Positions 1 through 7,659 of a DNA stretch of 64,000 nucleotides are shown piece by piece (the stretch's first letter is position 1; the number at the start of each line of letters is the position of its first letter). Where the stretch lies: positions 2,542,001 to 2,606,000 of the forward strand of contig NZ_CP151792.1 of the NCBI RefSeq assembly GCF_038446525.1, read 5' to 3'. The notes below the pieces were generated by a model that saw only the letters and a list, made by a program, of their open reading frames with translations, did not search any database and had not been told where the DNA came from. The position numbers were made by a program, and so were the translations under genes. This stretch comes from Methanolobus sp. ZRKC5 (GTDB lineage Archaea > Halobacteriota > Methanosarcinia > Methanosarcinales > Methanosarcinaceae).

Positions 1-674
1 ACTACAAAATTGTCTATTAGAACCGCACCATCGCCACTTGAGCCAAGTTCTTTGATCTCAACTTCGAACTCATTACCACGTCTGACAGGTGATGTAAGGA
101 ACTTTTTCCCAATTACGTAAATCTCAGCACTCTGGGATCGTGAAGCTTTGGGAGAATAAGAGCGTGTGTAAGTGAAATTATCCTTTACCTCTTCAAGGAA
201 CTCCTTGAACATGTCACCCTGGAATACCTTGACAACAAAATTCCCCCCAGGTTTGAGAATCTTCTTTGCGCATCCAAGAGCAGACCGGGTGAGATCAATG
301 GACCTCGCATGGTCGTAACTCCAGTTACCACTAAGATTTGGCGCAGCATCACATATCACAACATCTGCTCCTGCCTGTCCGACAAGTCCCAGAATCTTTT
401 CAATTGTCCGGTCGGCAGTAATATCACCCACAATGGTCTCAACATCTTCAATTGGAACGATTTTTCTCAGGTCAACACCAACCACCCGCCCACCTGATAG
501 TTCCTTTGCGACTTCAAGCCAGCCGCCGGGAGCTGCGCCCAAGTCCACAATAGTATCATCTTCTTTTATGATATTGTGTTTTCCATTGATCTGGAAAAGC
601 TTGTAAGATGCCCTCGAACGATAACCTTCGTCCTTAGCTTTCCAGTAATATTTGTCGCGTCTGTCTCTTGCCAT
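1..674 (-). CDS. rlmE: 23S rRNA (uridine-2'-O-)methyltransferase RlmE/FtsJ with TRAM domain, partial
   Basis: The gene runs off the left edge, so its 3' end is missing. It begins at ATG 674 (MARDRRDKYYWKAKDEG). The FtsJ fold methylates the 2'-OH of a conserved uridine in the peptidyl-transferase A-loop of 23S rRNA using SAM. Visible motifs are the SAM loop VDLGAAPGGW and the K-D-K-E catalytic set: Lys in RASYKLFQ, Asp in ICDAAPNLSG, Lys in FVVKVFQG and Glu in AEIYVIGKKF. After the methyltransferase domain the sequence continues LTSPVRRGNEFEVEIKELG and GDGAVLI, which reads as a TRAM RNA-binding domain, the usual archaeal fusion. It is the last gene of a three-gene minus-strand operon with a Vms1-like protein, which points to ribosome maturation or rescue. 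The family assignment is secure. Confidence 0.93.
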   Translation of the reverse strand, partial: MARDRRDKYYWKAKDEGYRSRASYKLFQINGKHNIIKEDDTIVDLGAAPGGWLEVAKELSGGRVVGVDLRKIVPIEDVETIVGDITADRTIEKILGLVGQAGADVVICDAAPNLSGNWSYDHARSIDLTRSALGCAKKILKPGGNFVVKVFQGDMFKEFLEEVKDNFTYTRSYSPKASRSQSAEIYVIGKKFLTSPVRRGNEFEVEIKELGSSGDGAVLIDNFV

Positions 675-699
675 ATGAATACCTGATACTACCTAAAAG

Positions 700-1284
700 T
701 CAAATACCTTGTGCCGACTTCAGAGCTTCGATCCTGTTACTGAGTTCCTGAATCTCAGCCTCAATGCCTGACATATCACCCGGAAGCCAGAAACTGTAAT
801 CATAAAACTGGTTCAGTATGTCACTATATCTATGTTCAAGGTTTTCCAAATCATGCAGATGAAATTTACCCTTGTTGACAGAATCGATCTTATCGTCCAG
901 ATTTTTAATCCTTTTATGCAGATTTTTACTGAATCTGCTGGCCACCCTACTAAAGTCAACTTCCCTCTTTTCCATCTCAAGTATATCAATGACCTCGCTC
1001 AAATCGAAAGGGACTTCAGGAAAGGCGTTTGGTCCTGATATATAGTAGGAAAGGTCATTTTCATCCAGACCAGCAACTTCTTCCCAGGATACAACAGCGA
1101 TAAGATGTTCTTTTTCAGCCTCTTCGCAAATGTTTTTTATCGAAGGCAAAGTCAATGGAACGCTGCCTCTAAGTAAATATAATTCCTTTGTAACTGAATA
1201 AATGTCCCCTATAGACAGGGCACCAAGAGCATCGATTATTCCACAGAGTTCTTCTTTACTTACCATATCAACCGACCTCATCAT
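700..1284 (-). CDS. Hypothetical protein, second gene of the VLRF1-rlmE operon
   Basis: I do not recognise this 194-residue soluble protein. It has no signal peptide or membrane segment. The N-terminal half looks like a small folded domain, and the C-terminal half (about residues 105-190) is charged and helical, probably coiled coil. Its ATG overlaps the stop of the upstream VLRF1-like gene in an ATGA arrangement, so the two are translationally coupled. A second candidate start at 1266 (MVSKEEL) has a better-spaced AGGT and may be the true one. It sits 25 bp before rlmE. The context suggests a partner in ribosome handling, but that is inference only. Confidence 0.75.
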   Translation of the reverse strand: MMRSVDMVSKEELCGIIDALGALSIGDIYSVTKELYLLRGSVPLTLPSIKNICEEAEKEHLIAVVSWEEVAGLDENDLSYYISGPNAFPEVPFDLSEVIDILEMEKREVDFSRVASRFSKNLHKRIKNLDDKIDSVNKGKFHLHDLENLEHRYSDILNQFYDYSFWLPGDMSGIEAEIQELSNRIEALKSAQGI

Positions 1285-2306
1285 AACCTGTATCTACGAT
1301 ATATCAATATCTGCTTTAGGATATCTGAAACGTTATTCTTTTCTATACGAATATCAGAAGAAGAGAATACTTGTTCAATATTAAGAGGAACATCCATCGT
1401 TATTTCTCTTGCAAGTTGTGAGTCACCTGCTAAAATGAGATAGTCGATACTGTCTCCGAATTCTTCAAGCAGGCCTTTTAGAGATTCTTTTACTTTGTCA
1501 ATGTGATGCGCAATATCCTCATCCCTTAGGCGCTCAAACCTTCTCTGACTGAAACCTCCTTTTGCATGCTTAGCCTTGACGCTGCTCTTTATCACCTGAA
1601 ATGAATCAAACTCTATCAAGTCAAGAGATAAACCTACAAATGACTCACCTGCATGCGCTACCAGAACACACATACTTGCATCCTCATTTAGAGATTCCAC
1701 GAAAGGAGTTGTGTCAAAATAATTTCCGGTATTCCAGTAAGACCTCTTTAGAGGCAAAGGAGGGATAATGAGTTCATTTACCATGTGGTCAGGAGAATAG
1801 AACAGTACAAATCCTGTTGATGAGGATATCTTCTCGATCAACACAAGAGATTCATTGTCAATCCTTTCAATCAGGTTTTCATGGTCCTTTATGTTATTCA
1901 GTTGTTCCCCGGCAGCAACATAGACCGTTAGTAGTGATTCTGTAGAGTAATTTACAGATGAAATGGACGATATAAACTCTTCAGTTCGTTGCTTGCTAAA
2001 CTGGTCAACATGGGTAAAAGAGAATTCACCTGGTGCGTCAGTCCTTTGTTTCTCAAGTTCGTGTTCCAGAGTAAGAAGCTTTACCTCTATAGATTTCAGG
2101 CTCTCTTCAGCTTCCTGTTTTGCGGCAATGGCTTTCTTTTCGGATGCCGCACTTTTTTCATGCCGTATGCTGGCAGTCTTCACGTCCAGCTCAAGCTCGA
2201 GTATGTGCGACTGAAGCCTGTAGATCTCAGTTTCCAGCTCTTCTTTACCTGAATATTTCTTGAAGATATAATTAATATTATTAAGGACCCTGTCTTTTTC
2301 GACCAT
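1281..2306 (-). CDS. Vms1/Ankzf1-like (VLRF1) putative peptidyl-tRNA hydrolase / release factor
   Basis: A 341-residue protein. Residues about 20-90 form a long charged coiled coil. Residues about 120-341 resemble the eRF1-like catalytic domain of the Vms1/Ankzf1 (VLRF1) family, which cuts peptidyl-tRNA on stalled 60S/50S ribosomes during ribosome quality control. The hallmark is GGFSQRRFERLRDE at residues 250-263, with Gln254 in the place of the catalytic glutamine of this family, followed by the LILAGDSQLAR strand-turn. The zinc finger and ankyrin repeats of eukaryotic Vms1 are absent, as in prokaryotic forms. It is the first gene of an operon with an unknown gene and rlmE. The family call rests on the motif and fold order; activity on stalled archaeal ribosomes is inferred. 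Confidence 0.75.
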   Translation of the reverse strand: MVEKDRVLNNINYIFKKYSGKEELETEIYRLQSHILELELDVKTASIRHEKSAASEKKAIAAKQEAEESLKSIEVKLLTLEHELEKQRTDAPGEFSFTHVDQFSKQRTEEFISSISSVNYSTESLLTVYVAAGEQLNNIKDHENLIERIDNESLVLIEKISSSTGFVLFYSPDHMVNELIIPPLPLKRSYWNTGNYFDTTPFVESLNEDASMCVLVAHAGESFVGLSLDLIEFDSFQVIKSSVKAKHAKGGFSQRRFERLRDEDIAHHIDKVKESLKGLLEEFGDSIDYLILAGDSQLAREITMDVPLNIEQVFSSSDIRIEKNNVSDILKQILIYRRYRL

Positions 2307-2428
2307 CTACCTGCAATAAAAACGTCCTGTATAAAAAATCTGTCTATATGAAATGAGACAATCAAAGCATAAATAGAACCAGAAAACATGACTCAAAATA
2401 AACAAAATATAAAAAAGAAAAAAGAAGA

Positions 2429-3262
2429 TCAGGCATCCATAGTAATACGGAAGCCTATTGACGAGTCCCCATCACGAGGATCCTGTTTCTTTCTGTATGC
2501 CGTGTAGAGTGCATTTTCCTTACTTGAGAAACTACCGCCTCTGGCAATCCTCATGGAACTTGCTCCTTTTTCAACTGCACTGCCATCTTCGCCTGCACCT
2601 GAATAACCATCAACCCAGCTATCCTGCACATATTCCCAAACATTGCCGTGCACATCATAAAGTCCCCATGGATTTGGGATTTTTTCGCCTACGTTATGAG
2701 TTCTTTCATAAGAGTTCTCCTGGTACCATGCATAGTCCCCCAGGAAAGGACCATCATCTTCATCTATTTCTCCAAAGGAGTAAAGTGTTGTTGACCCTGC
2801 CCTTGCAGCATATTCCCATTCAGCTTCTGTTGGAAGCCTGTATTTTGTGCTATCTTCCATCTCGTTGAGATTGTCAATGAATTCCTGAACATCATTCCAT
2901 GAAACACTTTCAACAGGCTGGACTTCACCTTTAAAACTTGAAGGGTTGCTACCCATCACTTCTTCCCACTGCTCTTGTGTTACTTCATATGTACCAATGT
3001 AGAACGGATCATTCAGTCTTACTTCATGAATCGGCTGGGAATAAGCATATTTCGATGTACCCATATCAAAGCTTCCGGCTTCTATAAGCTGGAGTTCCAT
3101 ACCTATTGAATTGGTGAACTCATCACCAAGGTCACCTGTGTTTGCAGATGAACTGCTGCCTTTATCATCGCTACCATTATCATCAGAAGTACATCCTGTG
3201 ATAGATATTACAAGCAGGAGCACTGCTAGAATTGTTATTAATCGTTTCGTACCTATCTGCAT
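2429..3262 (-). CDS. FGE/SUMF1-like lipoprotein without catalytic cysteines
   Basis: A 277-residue exported lipoprotein with the signal peptide ending in the lipobox ITGC (Cys24), followed by a Ser/Asp-rich linker. Residues about 50-277 are a formylglycine-generating-enzyme (SUMF1/EgtB/PvdO) fold: IEAGSFDMG, YEVTQEQWEEVMG, PVESVSWNDVQEF, RLPTEAEWEYAARAG, NPWGLYDVHGNVWEYVQDSW, RGGSFSS and IGFRI. True FGE uses two cysteines in the RGGS...GFR segment; here that segment has none, so sulfatase maturation is unlikely and a binding or other role is more probable. The RBS is GAGAGGA ahead of ATG 3262. It is divergent from the ABC binding protein at 3386. Confidence 0.88.
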   Translation of the reverse strand: MQIGTKRLITILAVLLLVISITGCTSDDNGSDDKGSSSSANTGDLGDEFTNSIGMELQLIEAGSFDMGTSKYAYSQPIHEVRLNDPFYIGTYEVTQEQWEEVMGSNPSSFKGEVQPVESVSWNDVQEFIDNLNEMEDSTKYRLPTEAEWEYAARAGSTTLYSFGEIDEDDGPFLGDYAWYQENSYERTHNVGEKIPNPWGLYDVHGNVWEYVQDSWVDGYSGAGEDGSAVEKGASSMRIARGGSFSSKENALYTAYRKKQDPRDGDSSIGFRITMDA

Positions 3263-3385
3263 AATAAGTCCTCTCTTAGAGATTTTTCAGACACTATGAT
3301 ATTAATAGATATCTATTTACCACTCGGCAATACAGTAGAAATATATAAATGTAGAGACGGATATTGATGGACTTGTGATTATTCG
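3263..3385. promoter_or_regulatory. Divergent promoter region
   Basis: AT-rich 123-bp space between two divergently transcribed lipoprotein genes. It contains AAATATATAAATG (about 3341-3353), a good archaeal TATA box for the rightward gene at 3386, and TATTAATAGATATC (3299-3312), which could serve the leftward gene. Confidence 0.45.
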
Positions 3386-4648
3386 ATGAAAAAAATAACA
3401 GGCATTTTAATTATGATTTTACTCATAGCAACCATGGGTATCGGTTGCGTTGAATCGACTGGGGAGGCTACCAGTGAGTCAGAGGACATAACCATAGGAG
3501 CACTTTTACCAATTACAGGAAATCTTGCCTCTATCGGAGAAGCAAGCCAGGCAGCACTTGAAGTATCAACCGAAGACATTAACGGCTATTTCTCAGGACT
3601 TGGCTCCGGAAAGAATGTAGAAGTTATTGCAAGGGATACAGAAAGCAATCCTGCAACGGCTCTGGAACAACTCAAGGAACTTGATGAAATGGGAATAAAA
3701 ATGGTTATCGGCCCGCAGGCAAGTAATGAGGCAGAAGCTGTTTTGAATTATGCAAACGAGAATGGTATTATCCTTCTGAGTACTGCATCAACTGCCCCGT
3801 CTTTAGCAATCCCTGACGATAATCTGTTCAGGTTTGTACCTGACGATACCAATCAGGGAATGATACTGGCCACATTCATGAATGATGAAGGGACCAGTGC
3901 TATAATTCCGATGTACAGAAATGACGTATGGGGCAACGGACTGGTTGATGAGATTGAAAAGAGTTTTGAGAATCTCAACGGCACAGTGCTTGAAGAAATT
4001 GCATATGAACCAGAAAACACAGACCTTTCAGCAGAAGTAGAGGCACTCAATGAAAGAGTAGTAGCTGCCACTGCTGAAAATGATGATGGTTCCGTAGCTG
4101 TGCTTCTTTGTTCCTTCGAAGAAGTAACAGAGATATTTAACCTGGCCCGTGAATATCCTGCCCTGTCAGATATCGACTGGTATGGCACTGACGGAATGGC
4201 ACTGAACAAGGAACTCATAAGCGATAAGGATGCAGCTGCCTTTGCAGCAGAAATAGACCTCAAAGCATCAATATACGGATATGTGGTAGCAAATGACAGA
4301 TACCAGCAAGTCGGACCCAGAATCGAAGAAAAGCTGGGAAGGATTCCCGAGTCCTATGCACTAACCGCATATGACGCTCTCTGGATAGCTACCTTTGCTG
4401 ACCTGGATGCCATTCCGGACAACGATCAGAGTATGAAAATGGCAATGAAGACCCTCACAGACACATACTGGGGAATCAGTGGATGGACAATACTTAATGA
4501 GAACGGAGACAGGAAATACTGGAACTATGACATCTGGACAGTTACTGATAAAGATGAAAGCTACCAGTGGGAGATTTACGGCAAAATCCTTCTGCCGGTA
4601 GAGAATAACATGATGATAGTGCGTGGCGAGAACCTGACGTTTGTCTGA
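3386..4648 (+). CDS. Branched-chain amino-acid type ABC transporter substrate-binding lipoprotein
   Basis: A 420-residue lipoprotein (lipobox ending at Cys21, MGIGC) of the type I periplasmic binding protein family (Peripla_BP_6, LivJ/LivK-like). Diagnostic stretches are ITIGALLPITGNLASIGEAS at the start of the mature domain, VIGPQASNEAEAVLNYAN, ILLSTASTAPSLAI, FRFVPDDTNQG and YALTAYDALWI near the end. It would bind an amino acid or related small ligand outside the membrane. No permease or ATPase gene is adjacent, so it is an orphan receptor whose transporter is elsewhere, or it has a sensing role. A hairpin terminator follows at 4654-4673. Confidence 0.9.
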   Translation: MKKITGILIMILLIATMGIGCVESTGEATSESEDITIGALLPITGNLASIGEASQAALEVSTEDINGYFSGLGSGKNVEVIARDTESNPATALEQLKELDEMGIKMVIGPQASNEAEAVLNYANENGIILLSTASTAPSLAIPDDNLFRFVPDDTNQGMILATFMNDEGTSAIIPMYRNDVWGNGLVDEIEKSFENLNGTVLEEIAYEPENTDLSAEVEALNERVVAATAENDDGSVAVLLCSFEEVTEIFNLAREYPALSDIDWYGTDGMALNKELISDKDAAAFAAEIDLKASIYGYVVANDRYQQVGPRIEEKLGRIPESYALTAYDALWIATFADLDAIPDNDQSMKMAMKTLTDTYWGISGWTILNENGDRKYWNYDIWTVTDKDESYQWEIYGKILLPVENNMMIVRGENLTFV

Positions 4649-4653
4649 TAAAT

Positions 4654-4673
4654 GGTGGTTTACTCAAACCACC
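4654..4673 (+). terminator. Hairpin terminator after the ABC binding protein gene
   Basis: Perfect 8-bp stem GGTGGTTT/AAACCACC with loop ACTC, followed by a T-rich run (about 4677-4698). It lies between convergent genes and could act in both directions. Confidence 0.6.
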
Positions 4674-4728
4674 GTTCATATTTTTATTATTTCTTTTTTG
4701 CAGGCCTAATACCATTATCCTGCCACAG

Positions 4729-5784
4729 CTACTCAAAATACTCGAAAGCATCTATAATGTCAAGATAGACGCCATCGAATCCCGCATCCAGTATCATATC
4801 AAGATACGCATCATCATCCCCATAGATAAAGGCCTGCCATTCTTCATCCCAGTATTGCACCTTGTAGTTACCTTCCCAGTCAGGGTTCTCTGTTTCAAGC
4901 CACTCAGGCGACCCTATACGCCACAAATCATCCCAGTAGTAGCGATAGCTTTCAGACTCACCGATGCTCATGTAGGCAATTACAATACGTGAAGCACCGT
5001 TGGCTTTGGTTTTCAGAGAAGAAACATCGTCTGCACTCAGAGGAATATCATAATAGAATAGATCGATGAGAATTATATCGTAGTCTGTTTCCTGCAATGC
5101 TTCCAGAAACTCTTCCTTGCTGCCTAATTCCTCAGGATTGATGATGTATAGAAAATTCTTCGCATCATCAAGCGATATAATATCACCTGCATTAACATTG
5201 AACGGCTCTGCCGGATATTCAGGAATAGAGTCAAGTTCCCTGCGCTCAGCAGCAAAGGAAATGAACTGTCTTTCACTATTCTCACGATAGGAAGCATCGA
5301 CATATGATTTAGTCCAACAGTAATCAGTTACCAGCACCTCTACGCCATTGTCCATGGCAATGTCAAGCAATGATGCCATGTATTCAGTGTCTTCCTCTTC
5401 TGTTGCCACGTTGTCGTCATCATAACCAAAAAAGAAGTCTTCTCTGCCAACTCCATCTATGGCGGCAACATAGTCCTGTGCAACCGGTTCGTCAGGATTG
5501 CCGCCTGAGGTTAGAAGCTCCTGACCGTTCTGCGGAATTATTATGAAATCCGGGTTCTTCTGTTTTGAGTATGTGCTGATGCCAATAACAAAATTACGCA
5601 TTTGCTGGCGGTAGTCCATCTTCGAAGCAGACTTTTCATTGTTACGTGGAGCATCAGGTTCGGTGATTTCTGAAAGGTCTTCATCCTCAATACTCTCCGG
5701 GGTATCAGTTCCGTTATCCAGACAGCCGGATGTCAGGATTACGATTGATATTAAAATAATACTTGCCAATAATTTCAGATTCAT
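4729..5784 (-). CDS. MJ1477/TM1410-family putative glycoside hydrolase (GH114-like) lipoprotein
   Basis: A 351-residue lipoprotein (ILTSGC, Cys21) of the family once mislabelled cysteinyl-tRNA synthetase-related. The fold is a TIM barrel related to endo-alpha-1,4-polygalactosaminidase (GH114). Characteristic strands are RNFVIGISTYSKQ, DGVGREDFFFG, VLVTDYCW, ILIDLFYY, RIVIAYMSIGESESYRYYW, YKVQYWDEEWQAFIYG and the C-terminal GFDGVYLDIIDAFEYF, which carries the acidic pair expected at the active site. It probably acts on extracellular or cell-wall polysaccharide (inference). It stands alone, convergent with the ABC binding protein. Confidence 0.85.
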   Translation of the reverse strand: MNLKLLASIILISIVILTSGCLDNGTDTPESIEDEDLSEITEPDAPRNNEKSASKMDYRQQMRNFVIGISTYSKQKNPDFIIIPQNGQELLTSGGNPDEPVAQDYVAAIDGVGREDFFFGYDDDNVATEEEDTEYMASLLDIAMDNGVEVLVTDYCWTKSYVDASYRENSERQFISFAAERRELDSIPEYPAEPFNVNAGDIISLDDAKNFLYIINPEELGSKEEFLEALQETDYDIILIDLFYYDIPLSADDVSSLKTKANGASRIVIAYMSIGESESYRYYWDDLWRIGSPEWLETENPDWEGNYKVQYWDEEWQAFIYGDDDAYLDMILDAGFDGVYLDIIDAFEYFE

Positions 5785-5816
5785 AAATAGATAGTATAGA
5801 AGAAATATGATAAAGG

Positions 5817-6356
5817 TTAGCCTTTTGCCATTTCATAATCAGGATTAAACCACGCCATGGGAATATCAGCCTCAAATACTCCGTCTGCCCTTCTAATCTT
5901 TTTTTCCATCCTGCCTTCCTCGACAAAACCAAGTGATTTGTAAAGGCTTCGTGCGGCATGGTTGCTCTCCTTTGCTATAACCTCGACCCTGAGAACCTCA
6001 GGATGATCTGACCTTACCTTCGCGAGCAGAGTGGTAAAGAGCATCCTGCCAATTCCTTTCCGCTGGAAAGACGGATGCACAACAAGAGTAAGGTGCTCAA
6101 AAACATGCGAGAACACACAGAAAGAGGGCTTGTAGCTGTGGACCTCACCGATTATCCGGTCACTGTCAACATCATCGATTACGAGGATGATGCCATCTGC
6201 TAAGCTGTTTGTGAGGAACTTGCCTATGTATTCCTCTGTAACCTCGTGGGGTTCACGGATAATTCCGCCTGAACGTGAGGCAACCTCACGGTAGAGGACG
6301 AAAAGTTTGTGTTTGTCTGCTAGAGTTGCGGGGCGGGGATGTAATTGAGAAGTCAA
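5817..6356 (-). CDS. GNAT-family N-acetyltransferase
   Basis: A 179-residue GNAT acetyltransferase. The acetyl-CoA binding motif is visible in LVVHPSFQRKGIGRMLFTTLL (Q-R-K-G-I-G), followed by the beta-strand VLRVEVIAKESNHAARSLYKSLGF, typical of motif B. The acceptor is unknown; RimI/YhhY-like proteins acetylate amino groups. An IS5 element has inserted 66 bp upstream of its ATG (target site 6419-6422), so its native promoter may be separated from it or replaced by the IS end. Confidence 0.88.
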   Translation of the reverse strand: MTSQLHPRPATLADKHKLFVLYREVASRSGGIIREPHEVTEEYIGKFLTNSLADGIILVIDDVDSDRIIGEVHSYKPSFCVFSHVFEHLTLVVHPSFQRKGIGRMLFTTLLAKVRSDHPEVLRVEVIAKESNHAARSLYKSLGFVEEGRMEKKIRRADGVFEADIPMAWFNPDYEMAKG

Positions 6357-6418
6357 TGTAAAGTCACCTTTTTTTCAATCTGTAAACCTAATATTATCCT
6401 AGTATATTATAGTAATAT

Positions 6419-7573
6419 AATAGAGGATTTCGATAAACTACCATCAATACCCATACAATTTAATAAAATTTAAATAATAGCAAAGCAAATTTACTATTAT
6501 GGATTCTTTTACTGATTTTACCTTAAATGAAGAATATAAGCGTCTCCAATCTGTCGGAGATAAGCTTGCTGAAATTGAATATTTAGTAGATTGGAAGCCT
6601 TTTCGCCCTATTCTGGAGTCAATGTACATAAACAGAACAGCTTCAGGCGGACGGCCTGAAGCTGATGTTATTGTAATGTTCAAGATGCTTGTTCTGCAAC
6701 AATGGCATGGTCTTTCTGATGCTGAGCTTGAAAAGCAGTGTATTGACAGGATATCCTTTAGGAAATTCCTGGGATTTCCTGAATATGTACCAGACAGTAC
6801 AACTGTCTGGTCATTCAGGAAGAGAATTATCGACAATGGTAAAGAAAAAGCGGTGTGGGATGAAATGCAGAATCAGCTTGATGCTCTTGGTTTGAAGATT
6901 AAAAAAGGAATGATCCAGGATGCAACTTTTATTCACTCAGATCCAGGACATGCAAAAGCAGATGTACTCAGAGGAAAAGATGCGAAAACAAGAAGAAGCA
7001 AAGATGGAACCTGGACTAAGAAAAATGGTAAATCTCACTTTGGATACAAACTTCATACAATTATTGATAAGGATTATGAACTAATCAGAAGATTTGAGAC
7101 AACAACTGCATCACTTCACGATTCACAGGTTGATCTGTCTGAAAAGGGTGAAGTGGTGTATAGAGATAAAGGATATTTTGGAGCAATAGCAAAAGGTTTT
7201 GCAGCAACAATGCAACGAGCTGTAAGAGGACATCCTTTAGGAATAATGGATATCCTCAGAAATGAAAGAATAAGTGTGAAAAGAGTCCCTTGCGAAAGAG
7301 TGTATGCAGTGACAAAAGAAATATTTAAAACCAGAAAGGTTCTTGTTACAACTGTAGAAAGAGTGAATGCAAAAATGTTGATGACAGCTTTTTGTTTTAA
7401 TCTGCATCAATTGAGGACACTAAAAACCAAAGGAGTAATTTAGGATAGCGGGAGCTATACTAAAAATAAGGATTAATGAAGAGAAATTAAACAAAATGAT
7501 AAAAAATGAGAGGATATAATTGAGTTTGAATACTTTAATGATCTAAAATGAGGGAATATCGAAATCCTCAATA
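6419..7573 (+). mobile_element. Complete IS5-family insertion sequence (6423-7569) with 4-bp target duplication
   Basis: The element is 1147 bp. The left end GAGGATTTCGATA (6423-6435) is the exact inverted repeat of TATCGAAATCCTC (7557-7569). Outside these ends AATA is duplicated (6419-6422 and 7570-7573), giving a 4-bp target site duplication. It encodes one intact transposase on the plus strand. It lies between divergent GNAT and coaBC genes. Intact ends and ORF suggest recent and possibly active transposition. Confidence 0.88.
6499..7443 (+). CDS. IS5-family transposase
   Basis: A 314-residue DDE transposase. The N-terminal DUF772-type domain is visible in GGRPEADVIVMFKMLVLQQW and LSDAELEKQCIDRISFRKFLG. 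The catalytic triad is probably Asp in GMIQDATFIHSD, Asp in VVYRDKGYFG and Glu in VPCERVYAVTKE, as in IS5-group enzymes. There are no frameshifts or internal stops. It starts at ATG 6499 with no Shine-Dalgarno sequence, consistent with a leaderless message from the AT-rich left end. Confidence 0.93.
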   Translation: MDSFTDFTLNEEYKRLQSVGDKLAEIEYLVDWKPFRPILESMYINRTASGGRPEADVIVMFKMLVLQQWHGLSDAELEKQCIDRISFRKFLGFPEYVPDSTTVWSFRKRIIDNGKEKAVWDEMQNQLDALGLKIKKGMIQDATFIHSDPGHAKADVLRGKDAKTRRSKDGTWTKKNGKSHFGYKLHTIIDKDYELIRRFETTTASLHDSQVDLSEKGEVVYRDKGYFGAIAKGFAATMQRAVRGHPLGIMDILRNERISVKRVPCERVYAVTKEIFKTRKVLVTTVERVNAKMLMTAFCFNLHQLRTLKTKGVI

Positions 7574-7659
7574 AATTGTTTAAAATGCACTAAAACCTTC
7601 GAACTATTTTATCCACCTTACTTAAATACTAAAAATCCAGTTATTTAATCAAAAAAGGA

